Translations under genes and position numbers: made by a program | In this document: positions 8,626 through 15,368 of the stretch, in pieces | How positions within the stretch are numbered: the first letter of the stretch is position 1 | How the letters are laid out: the number at the start of each line of letters is the position of its first letter | Assembly (NCBI GenBank): GCA_934717895.1 | Contig: CAKUZO010000032.1 | Span: 1-21,854 of the forward strand | From: an uncultured Candidatus Melainabacteria bacterium | Lineage (GTDB): Bacteria; Cyanobacteriota; Vampirovibrionia; Gastranaerophilales; Gastranaerophilaceae | Direction: 5' to 3' | Length of the DNA stretch: 21,854 bases | Notes under the pieces: generated by a model | The model's database searches: none | Told to the model about the DNA's origin: nothing | What the model saw: only the letters and a program-made list of their open reading frames with translations

Positions 8626-9558
8626 ATGACAAATTTAAAAGATATTAAAAACAGAATACAAAGTGTTCAAAGTACTCAAAAAATCACTCGTGCGATGAAA
8701 ATGGTTGCAGCGGCAAAGGTTAAGAAGGCTGAAAATACTGTTAAGGCATCAAGACCTTTCACAACAGAATTGACTTCGATGTTTAAAAAACTTTTGGCAT
8801 CAGTTGGTGCTTATAGTTCTCAATCATTAAAGATTAAACTTGCGATTGATAATTATCCTGAACTTTTGCAAGTTCGAGAGATTAAGACTGTCGGCTTGCT
8901 TGTAATTACTTCTAATAAAGGGCTCGCTGGTGCGTATAATGCAAATGTTATACGCAAGACTTTGCAAACTATTAAAGATTACAAGGAGCAAGGAATTAAA
9001 ACTATTCTTTTTGTTGTTGGGCAGAAAGGAATTTCAACTCTAAAACGTAAATGCAAAGATTTGGATTGTGAAATCGTTAAAACTTATTTGAGCGTTGCAA
9101 ATGAACCGACCGCTGAAGGCGCGAAGCTTGTGATAGAGGACATTGCAGAGTATTTTGTTTCTCATCAGATTGATAAGATTGAGGTTATAACTACTCGTTT
9201 TAAAAACATGATGAGCTATTTTGTTGAAAATTGGACGATTTTGCCTTTAAAAGGGTTGAATGATGATCATGAAAAGATTACTGATAATATAATTGAGCCA
9301 TTGATGGAATTTACACCTGATATGCACAGTATTTTGCAAAAAATTGTGCCTATGTATATGACAAATATTCTTTTCCAATCGTTGTTGGAAGCACAAGCTA
9401 GTGAGCTTGCTAGCAGAATGACAGCGATGTCTGCTGCTACAACAAATGCTGAAAAAATGATTAAGGAATTGTCTGTTCAATATAACAAAACTCGCCAGTT
9501 TGCAATTACACAGGAAATTATTGAAGTTGTTTCGGGTGCAAATGCACAATTAGGTTAA
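8626..9558 (+). CDS. atpG: F-ATP synthase subunit gamma
   Basis: The 310-residue rotor shaft. The N-terminal helix (KDIKNRIQSVQSTQKITRAM, 5-24) and C-terminal helix (ELASRMTAMSAATTNAEKMI and ITQEIIEVVSGA) form the coiled coil; the Rossmann-like middle has REIKTVGLLVITSNKGLAGAYNANVIRKT. The wording of this middle part is close to what I recall for cyanobacterial gamma. The regulatory insertion that photosynthetic gamma subunits carry after the LPL element appears absent: here LPLKGLNDDHEKITDN runs straight into PLMEFTPD. The extra length over E. coli gamma (287) lies mainly around residues 55-85. It is the last gene of the operon; beta and epsilon must be elsewhere, as in Cyanobacteria. Confidence 0.96.
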   Translation: MTNLKDIKNRIQSVQSTQKITRAMKMVAAAKVKKAENTVKASRPFTTELTSMFKKLLASVGAYSSQSLKIKLAIDNYPELLQVREIKTVGLLVITSNKGLAGAYNANVIRKTLQTIKDYKEQGIKTILFVVGQKGISTLKRKCKDLDCEIVKTYLSVANEPTAEGAKLVIEDIAEYFVSHQIDKIEVITTRFKNMMSYFVENWTILPLKGLNDDHEKITDNIIEPLMEFTPDMHSILQKIVPMYMTNILFQSLLEAQASELASRMTAMSAATTNAEKMIKELSVQYNKTRQFAITQEIIEVVSGANAQLG

Positions 9559-9626
9559 ATTTTTATAATATTTCACATTTATATTTTAACTGAATACGAC
9601 TTGGTGTTCTAGTTATAATTTTTGAT

Positions 9627-9670
9627 GCGCAAAATTTGTTTTGTGCTCTGTTTTTACACAAAAACTTTTT
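9627..9670 (+). terminator. Terminator hairpins after the ATP synthase operon
   Basis: Two stems in a row: GCGCAAAA/TTTTGTGC (9627-9646, one G-U, loop TTTG), then GTTTTT/AAAAAC (9650-9665, loop ACAC) followed by TTTTT (9666-9670). They lie between the convergent ends of atpG and the helicase gene and are best read as plus-strand terminators. Confidence 0.65.
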
Positions 9671-9690
9671 ATATTTTGAAATGTTTTAAA

Positions 9691-12669
9691 TTATGCTGAT
9701 AGCGTAAAGATTTCGTAAATTTCTTCGTCAGAAAGCTCTGTAATAATCTTTTCGCCTTCGTAAACAGCCAAATCAGCAAGCTCTTTTTTTGATTTTAACA
9801 TTTCATCAATTTTTTCTTCAAAAGTTCCAAGTGTAATCATTCTGTGAACCATTACATTTTTGTCCTGCCCGATACGATAAGTTCTATCTGTTGCCTGATC
9901 TTCAACAGCCGGATTCCACCACAAATCGTAGTGAATAACATTCGTCGCACTTGTCAAGTTCAAACCTGTACCGCCGGCTTTCAATGAAAGTACCATGATT
10001 TTGGCATCATCTTCTGTTTGGAACCTTGTAATCAAATCTTCACGTTGCGGAACAGTCAAAGAACCGTGGAAGAACAACGGATTTGTGTTGCACTCATCAG
10101 ATATAATCTTACACAAAATATCACCCATTTCTTTGTATTGAGTAAATATAAGCGCTTTTTCGTTGCTCGACAAAATACTCTCGACTGTCGAAATACATTT
10201 ATCCATTTTCCCGGACGCTTCACGGCTCATATCCCCACCTTTCAAGAACTGGTAAGGGTGGTTACAAATTTGTTTCAACGCTGTGATAAGTTTAAAGATA
10301 TTACCACGTCTGTTTACGCCTGTAAAGCCGGAAATCTTATCCATCATCTCATTAAGAGTCTTTTCATAAAGCACTGCTTGCGGCTTAGACAAGTAGCAAT
10401 AATCATTGATAACCATTTTTTCAGGTAAATCTGTGATAACGTGTTTATCTGTTTTCAAACGTCTTAAAACGAACGGTGATACAGACATTTTCAACTTCGC
10501 AGCACGAGAATTTTCCTTAAATCTTTCGATAGGAATTGCATAACTCTTTTGGAATTCACGAAGAGACCCCAAATATCCTTGGTTAATAAAGTCAAATATA
10601 GACCACAATTCAGTCAATCTGTTTTCAACAGGTGTACCTGTCATTGCAATCTTAACATCTGATTTTAACATCTTGATAGCCAAAGTTTGTGCAGTGTCAG
10701 GGTTTTTGATATTTTGAGCTTCGTCAATAATAATCATACCCCATTGATTTTTCTTCAATTCTTCAACATCTATACGCATAATCGCATAAGTCGTCAAAAT
10801 CACATCATGTTTTAAATCCAACTTTCTTTCTGCACCATGGTAAATAACAGCATCAAGACTTGGAGCGAACATTTGAAGTTCCTTCATCCAGTTCCCCATC
10901 AAGGTTGTAGGGCAAACAACAAGAACAGGTTTATCGAGTTTTTTCTCTTCCTTCATTTTTAAAATCAAACTGATAACCTGAATAGTTTTACCCAAGCCCA
11001 TATCGTCCGCCATACAAGCTCCAAAACCTTTGGAAATATTTGTCCAAAGCCATTTCAAACCTGTCATCTGGTATGGTCTTAATTCGCCCTTCAAGGTTTC
11101 AGGTGGAGTAACTTCAACCGGTTTGTTGAAATCTTGGATAACCTTTGCAAAAGCTTCATCATAGTCAAATTCATACTGAGCAAGTTGTCCTGACATTGAA
11201 GCATGGATTAATTCCATTCTGGACATAGACTTGAAGTTAGCTTTCGCAATCTGTTCAAACAATTTTTTAGTATCTTCTTGATCAATCAAAACGTATTTGT
11301 TTTTATACTTAATTAAACCGTTTTGACCTTCAATAAGCTTGTTAAACTCTTCAATAGAAAGCTTTTCACTACCAATTGCGATTTCATATTTGAAATCCAA
11401 AATATCGTCAAGTGAAATTTTAGAACTTGAATTGTTATTGAAAATATCCGCTAAATCCTTAGAGCGAGAAGTCTTAACCTTTGCATTGATTGATGCACGA
11501 GGAACAACAATATTGGTAAGTTCTTTCGGTAAGACAACCTCAATTTGAGCTTTTTGAAGATAATAAGCTGTTTGAGTAATAATTTTGTAAACCTGATTTA
11601 AGTCCAAATCAAGATACAATTTATCTTCATCTTCGAACAAATCTTCTAACTCAGGCATATAGCGAATTGCGTAGTTTAACTGCTTCTCAACAATCCTTGC
11701 AATATCAGAAGAATTTGCATCAAATACGGTTTCATCAGTGTAAAGCTTGTCAATAAGTACATCTTCATCGGTTTTTCTATTTTTGATATAAACCTTCAAA
11801 CGGAACAATTCTTTGTCTTCAATTTTCTCTATTTTAAAGAACGGAATAACGTCATATTTGCCCAAATAAAGCTCATCAAACCACTGAGCAAGGCTCTCGG
11901 CAATATCTTTCCCTTTCATAACCGCACGCTGTTCTAAATCCTTAATCATATAAGTTCCGGATTTCACGTCCTTAAATTTATAAGCCTTAATTCCTAAGAA
12001 CTTGTAAAGCACATAGTTCAAGTAATTATAAATAAAATCGTTTACAAAATTATTGGGTTTTCCACCTTTTATAAACAAATCGTCAGGAATGCATTCCTCA
12101 AACTGATTAATTATTCTTGCAAGTTGTTGTGAATTAATAATCGGTTCATAAACAATTCTGAACATTGTGCCATGCTTTTTGATTGTCGGAATAAAATAGA
12201 GTTTTTCAATCAACTTCATAACGAAATAAGTCAATTTATTTAGGTAAATGAAAGTTGGCGTCAAAGCTTCCAAATCAACAATATCACCAAATCCGCCAAA
12301 ATAATCCATTACCAAATCCAAACTCATTGCATAGCCGACTTTATCGTCCATAATTTCAGATTTAAAGCGGAAAAGAGAGCCTTTGGACTTTAAATAATAC
12401 TGGAAATTGTTTGTCGGAGTAACGAAAAAGGACAATTTTTCATTGTTATTAACGAGATAAAAATCAGTATTCCTTGTTGGAGCGTTCGGGCTCAAGAAAA
12501 CTCCTGCAAATTCATCTTCCACAGTCTGATAAATCAAACTCAAAGTATATCTGAAATCCTTGTTTTTGAACCCTTCCGGATTTTCAGAAAGGTTAAAAAA
12601 CAATTCATCAACGTTATTTTTTTTAAATGAAAAATCAATATTTAAAGTTTTATTATCAGTATTTGTCAT
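9691..12669 (-). CDS. SNF2-family helicase-like ATPase (no zinc finger)
   Basis: A 992-residue double-stranded DNA translocase of the SWI2/SNF2 superfamily. The C-terminal half has both RecA lobes: Q-motif-like LRPYQMTGLKWLW, Walker A DDMGLGKT (about residue 553), motif Ia VVCPTTLMGNW, Walker B IIIDEAQNIKN (about 646), motif III MTGTPVENRLTELW, helicase C motif IV ALIFTQYKEMGD, motif V LKAGGTGLNLTSA and motif VI DQATDRTYRIGQ (about 915-926). The first 530 residues are family-specific, of unknown fold, with no Cys cluster or SWIM motif. Such proteins remodel protein-DNA or RNA polymerase-DNA complexes; the target is unknown. AAAAAGGA precedes the ATG. It is 97 bases downstream of gpmI on the same strand, with the long hairpin between them. 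It is a paralogue of the SNF2 gene at 15369-18554; the shared motifs are almost identical (WWNPAVEDQATDR). Confidence 0.93.
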   Translation of the reverse strand: MTNTDNKTLNIDFSFKKNNVDELFFNLSENPEGFKNKDFRYTLSLIYQTVEDEFAGVFLSPNAPTRNTDFYLVNNNEKLSFFVTPTNNFQYYLKSKGSLFRFKSEIMDDKVGYAMSLDLVMDYFGGFGDIVDLEALTPTFIYLNKLTYFVMKLIEKLYFIPTIKKHGTMFRIVYEPIINSQQLARIINQFEECIPDDLFIKGGKPNNFVNDFIYNYLNYVLYKFLGIKAYKFKDVKSGTYMIKDLEQRAVMKGKDIAESLAQWFDELYLGKYDVIPFFKIEKIEDKELFRLKVYIKNRKTDEDVLIDKLYTDETVFDANSSDIARIVEKQLNYAIRYMPELEDLFEDEDKLYLDLDLNQVYKIITQTAYYLQKAQIEVVLPKELTNIVVPRASINAKVKTSRSKDLADIFNNNSSSKISLDDILDFKYEIAIGSEKLSIEEFNKLIEGQNGLIKYKNKYVLIDQEDTKKLFEQIAKANFKSMSRMELIHASMSGQLAQYEFDYDEAFAKVIQDFNKPVEVTPPETLKGELRPYQMTGLKWLWTNISKGFGACMADDMGLGKTIQVISLILKMKEEKKLDKPVLVVCPTTLMGNWMKELQMFAPSLDAVIYHGAERKLDLKHDVILTTYAIMRIDVEELKKNQWGMIIIDEAQNIKNPDTAQTLAIKMLKSDVKIAMTGTPVENRLTELWSIFDFINQGYLGSLREFQKSYAIPIERFKENSRAAKLKMSVSPFVLRRLKTDKHVITDLPEKMVINDYCYLSKPQAVLYEKTLNEMMDKISGFTGVNRRGNIFKLITALKQICNHPYQFLKGGDMSREASGKMDKCISTVESILSSNEKALIFTQYKEMGDILCKIISDECNTNPLFFHGSLTVPQREDLITRFQTEDDAKIMVLSLKAGGTGLNLTSATNVIHYDLWWNPAVEDQATDRTYRIGQDKNVMVHRMITLGTFEEKIDEMLKSKKELADLAVYEGEKIITELSDEEIYEIFTLSA

Positions 12670-12685
12670 AATTGTCCTTTTTACT

Positions 12686-12768
12686 TAGTGAATAGTGATA
12701 AGTGAGTAGTGAATAGTTCTTATCAAAATGAAATGAACCACTCACCATTCACTTCTTACCACTCACTT
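12686..12768 (-). repeat. Long imperfect inverted repeat, 31-nt arms, between gpmI and the SNF2 gene
   Basis: Arms at 12686-12716 and 12738-12768 with a 21-base spacer. Each arm is built of two near-copies of an AGTGA(A/G)TAGTGA-type unit (or its complement). Read as minus-strand RNA, 22 of 31 positions are Watson-Crick pairs, 5 are G-U and 4 are mismatches; on the plus strand 24 of 31 would pair. The right arm overlaps the gpmI TAA by two bases, and the other arm ends 17 bases before the SNF2 ATG. It looks like a dispersed intergenic repeat acting as an intercistronic RNA hairpin. Confidence 0.75.
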
Positions 12769-14293
12769 ATTTTATCAACGATTCGCAATCCATTTCAGCA
12801 GGTTTTTGAATTCCTAACAATTGCAAAATGGTTGGTGCGATATTACACAAAGCGCCATCTTCTTTCAATTGAACATCTTTTGGTCCATTGATTAAAACAA
12901 ACGGAACTTTATTTGTAGTGTGTGCTGTTTGAGGTTTTCCTGTTTCTGGATTTACCATAACTTCTGAGTTACCATGATCTGCTGTCAAAAGCATTGTTAC
13001 ACCGTTTTTAATGCAAGCGTCAGCGATTTTTCCAACACACTCATCAACAACGTGACATGCTTTTTCAGCAGCTTCAATAACACCTGTATGACCTACCATA
13101 TCAGGGTTTGCAAAGTTTACAAGAACAAATCCGTATTCAGGATTTTCAACTGCTTTCAATACATTTTCACAAACAGCCGGAGCACTCATTTCAGGTTGCA
13201 AGTCATAAGTTGCAACTTTTGGAGATGGAACCAATGCTCTTGTTTCGTGAGGTTGAGCTTCATCAATACCGCCGTTAAAGAAGAATGTAATGTGAGCATA
13301 TTTTTCAGTTTCAGCTGTTCTGAATTGGTGAACTCCGTTAGCTTCCAAAACATCACCCAAAATATTTACTAAGTGTTCTTTCGGGAATGCAACAGGGAAT
13401 GTGAAATCTTCGTTGTAGCTAGTCATAGTTACGTAGCAAAGATTTTTAAGAACTTTCTTTCTTTCAAAACCATCAAAATCTGCAAAGTTCAAAGCCTTAG
13501 AAACTTCACGAGCTCTATCAGGTCTATAATTTATAAAGATTACAGAATCGTTGTCGTGAATTCTTGATTCTTCGCCACCAATAACTGTTGGAAGAACGAA
13601 TTCATCGTTGTCGCCTCTTTCATAAGACGCTTTAACACCTTCACAAGCAGTTGCTGCATGTTCGCCTTCGCCCAACAATAGAGCGTTATAACCTTTTTCA
13701 ACTCTATCCCAACGATTATCTCTATCCATAATATAGTATCTGCCGATAATTGTTGCAACAGGAGGAAGTCCGTGTTTTTTCAACTCATCTTCAACCGGTT
13801 GTAAGAACGTACAAGCACTTTGAGGAGGAGTATCACGACCGTCCAAGAAAGCGTGAACATAAACTTTTTTCAAACCGTTTTGAGCAGCCATATCAATTAA
13901 AGCTAACAAATGATTCAAAGATGAGTGTACGCCACCGGTTGAAACAAGTCCGAAAATATGTAATGCAGAATTGTTTTCTTTGGCATGGTTTATAGCCATC
14001 AAGAATTTGTCGTTTTTGAAGAAAGAACCATCTTTGATAGCTCTGTTAATTCTTGACAAATCTTGGTGCACAACACGTCCGGCGCCTAGATTTAAGTGCC
14101 CAACTTCACTGTTACCCATTTGGCCTTCTGGCAAACCAACGTATTGCCCGTCAGCATGGATTGAAATTGTTGGATATTCTTTTTCTAACTTGTCTACATG
14201 AACAGGGTGCGCAAGTTTAGTTGCGTCAAATTCAGGGTGATTTTTACTAATTCCCCAACCATCCATAATACATAATAATACTCTTTTTGTCAT
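12767..14293 (-). CDS. gpmI: 2,3-bisphosphoglycerate-independent phosphoglycerate mutase
   Basis: A 508-residue cytosolic metalloenzyme that interconverts 3- and 2-phosphoglycerate in glycolysis and gluconeogenesis through a phosphoserine. D11 (IMDGWG) and the catalytic S62 in QMGNSEVGHLNLGAGR are present, as are HAFLDGRDTPP, GRYYIMDRDNRWDR (substrate-binding Arg), FINYRPDRAR and the metal-binding TADHGNSE near residue 440. Length is typical (505-515). It reads TKRVLLCIMDGWG from the ATG, with GAGGT as ribosome binding site. It is upstream of an SNF2 gene on the same strand; there is no obvious functional link beyond shared transcription. Confidence 0.97.
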   Translation of the reverse strand: MTKRVLLCIMDGWGISKNHPEFDATKLAHPVHVDKLEKEYPTISIHADGQYVGLPEGQMGNSEVGHLNLGAGRVVHQDLSRINRAIKDGSFFKNDKFLMAINHAKENNSALHIFGLVSTGGVHSSLNHLLALIDMAAQNGLKKVYVHAFLDGRDTPPQSACTFLQPVEDELKKHGLPPVATIIGRYYIMDRDNRWDRVEKGYNALLLGEGEHAATACEGVKASYERGDNDEFVLPTVIGGEESRIHDNDSVIFINYRPDRAREVSKALNFADFDGFERKKVLKNLCYVTMTSYNEDFTFPVAFPKEHLVNILGDVLEANGVHQFRTAETEKYAHITFFFNGGIDEAQPHETRALVPSPKVATYDLQPEMSAPAVCENVLKAVENPEYGFVLVNFANPDMVGHTGVIEAAEKACHVVDECVGKIADACIKNGVTMLLTADHGNSEVMVNPETGKPQTAHTTNKVPFVLINGPKDVQLKEDGALCNIAPTILQLLGIQKPAEMDCESLIK

Positions 14294-14329
14294 AATTTAT
14301 ACCTCTATTTATATTCTGCACTTAACGAG

Positions 14330-14358
14330 ATTTTAGCAAAAACATGTTGAAAATACAA
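14330..14358 (-). promoter_or_regulatory. Candidate gpmI promoter
   Basis: On the minus strand: -10 TAAAAT (plus positions 14330-14335) with an extended TGC just upstream, 17-base spacer, and a weak -35 TTGTAT (14353-14358). It lies 37 bases upstream of the gpmI start. Confidence 0.45.
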
Positions 14359-14404
14359 GCAAGATTTAATACATTAAAAGTGTCGTCTTTTTATTGTAAA
14401 AAAG

Positions 14405-14433
14405 TTGCAAAAAATAGAAAAATATTATTTAAT
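14405..14433 (+). promoter_or_regulatory. Candidate promoter of the pilin-like gene
   Basis: TTGCAA (14405-14410), 17-base spacer and TTTAAT (14428-14433), upstream of a very strong ribosome binding site AAAGGAGG at 14444-14451. It diverges from the gpmI promoter in the 163-base spacer between the two genes. Confidence 0.4.
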
Positions 14434-14456
14434 AATGATAAAGAAAGGAGGATTAC

Positions 14457-15167
14457 ATGATCCACAATTCCAAAAACAATTTGCCTGAAACAGACCATGC
14501 ATCTATGCCTCTTGGTATCTTTGCGCCTAAAAACTTAGCTGCTAAAAAATCCGCCGTTACTCTTGCAGGGGTGCTAATTACTCTCTGTATTATCGGTGTT
14601 GTCGGGGTATTTATTTTGCCTACATTAATTGAGAATTATCAAAAACAGGTTTATGTTAAACAATTGAAACAAGATGTGAGTGAATTAGAGAATTCCTATA
14701 AAAAAATTCTAGCAAATAATAATACAAATAACTTGGATAATACTCCATTATATAGTGAAACGAAATTTAATAAAGATTATTTTATTTCTCAAACAAATTT
14801 TAAAGAGATTTCAAATAATTCATCTATTAAGTTTGTAAAATCGATGAGAAAATATTATGAAAATTATCCAATGTTTTATCTAAATAATGGAAGTTGTATT
14901 GCGATGGAGCCGATCCAGTGGCAGGGATTGCAGATTTTATATGTTGATACAAACTGCGATAAACAGCCTAATAAAATCGGTTATGATCAATTTAGAATAC
15001 GTTTTGACTTATCAGGCGAGCTAAATACTTATGGTGTTGCATATTGCCCTAAAGATATTCTTGATAAGAATAATGCATCTTTTGATTCTCCACCGCATAT
15101 TGCTGTAATACTAGGAGGAGGTTGCTTTAACAAAATCGTTCAAGATGGTTGGAAGATGAATTATTAA
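14457..15167 (+). CDS. Type IV pilin-like (prepilin) protein with atypical Gly at the Glu5 position
   Basis: A 236-residue pilin-like protein. Residues 30-60 (KKSAVTLAGVLITLCIIGVV and the following FILPTLIENY) are a class III-like prepilin signal: positive residues, expected prepilin peptidase site after A33, then a hydrophobic helix. Relative to the usual (A)FTLAEVLIT signature, Phe1 is Val34 and the Glu5 needed for assembly is Gly38 (codon GGG at 14568-14570, one transition from GAG). The helix continues into a coiled segment (VKQLKQDVSELENSYKKIL) and a C-terminal globular domain with four or five Cys (NNGSCIAME, VDTNCD, AYCPKD, GGGCFN) that could form disulphides. The 33-residue leader is long, and part of it (DHASMPLGIFAPKN) is encoded by a repeat that recurs downstream. 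I infer a minor or non-assembling pseudopilin, possibly decaying; no other pilus gene is nearby. Confidence 0.8.
   Translation: MIHNSKNNLPETDHASMPLGIFAPKNLAAKKSAVTLAGVLITLCIIGVVGVFILPTLIENYQKQVYVKQLKQDVSELENSYKKILANNNTNNLDNTPLYSETKFNKDYFISQTNFKEISNNSSIKFVKSMRKYYENYPMFYLNNGSCIAMEPIQWQGLQILYVDTNCDKQPNKIGYDQFRIRFDLSGELNTYGVAYCPKDILDKNNASFDSPPHIAVILGGGCFNKIVQDGWKMNY
14493..14531 (+). repeat. Dispersed repeat copy 1, within the pilin leader
   Basis: This 39-base stretch matches 15286-15324 at 33 of 39 positions. It contains a TTTGCGCC-type octamer and is translated as DHASMPLGIFAPK in the pilin-like protein. Confidence 0.65.
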
Positions 15168-15221
15168 AATGAATAAAAGTTGTTAATAATGAGAAACTAT
15201 AAGTTTGCAAATGTTTATGAC

Positions 15222-15241
15222 GGCGGGGTAGGTACCCCGCC
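15222..15241. repeat. GC-rich REP-like palindrome
   Basis: GGCGGGG, loop TAGGTA, CCCCGCC: a perfect 7-bp stem (symmetric through the loop ends as well), starkly GC-rich against the AT-rich context. No T tract follows, so it is more like a repetitive extragenic palindrome than a terminator. It lies between the pilin-like gene and repeat copy 2. Confidence 0.6.
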
Positions 15242-15285
15242 CTACTTCTCAGAATGACGATTTACACTTAACCACTTTTGATAAA

Positions 15286-15324
15286 GACTATGCATCTACG
15301 CCTCTTTGCGTCTTTGCGTCTAAA
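15286..15324 (+). repeat. Dispersed repeat copy 2, downstream of the pilin-like gene
   Basis: Matches 14493-14531 at 33 of 39 positions and carries a tandem TTTGCGTC unit. In the frame equivalent to the pilin leader it reads DYASTPLCVFASK, then SGK and a stop, without any pilin helix. Either a decayed pilin 5' end or a mobile short repeat. Confidence 0.6.
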
Positions 15325-15368
15325 TCCGGCAAATAAATCGGTATATTTACACCAGAGTAATAAGAACT

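Noticed and set aside
10018..10428. 136-codon plus-strand frame opposite the first SNF2 gene
   Set aside because: It is antisense to the helicase C domain, whose motifs are intact on the other strand; Cys- and His-rich composition is typical of such shadows.
12661..12780. CRISPR array from the repeated AGTGA-type units
   Set aside because: The units are short and imperfect, there are no unique spacers of constant length, and no cas genes are present.
12709..12891. 60-codon plus-strand frame spanning the long inverted repeat and the end of gpmI
   Set aside because: It is built from the repeat arm and antisense gpmI, with no start signals.
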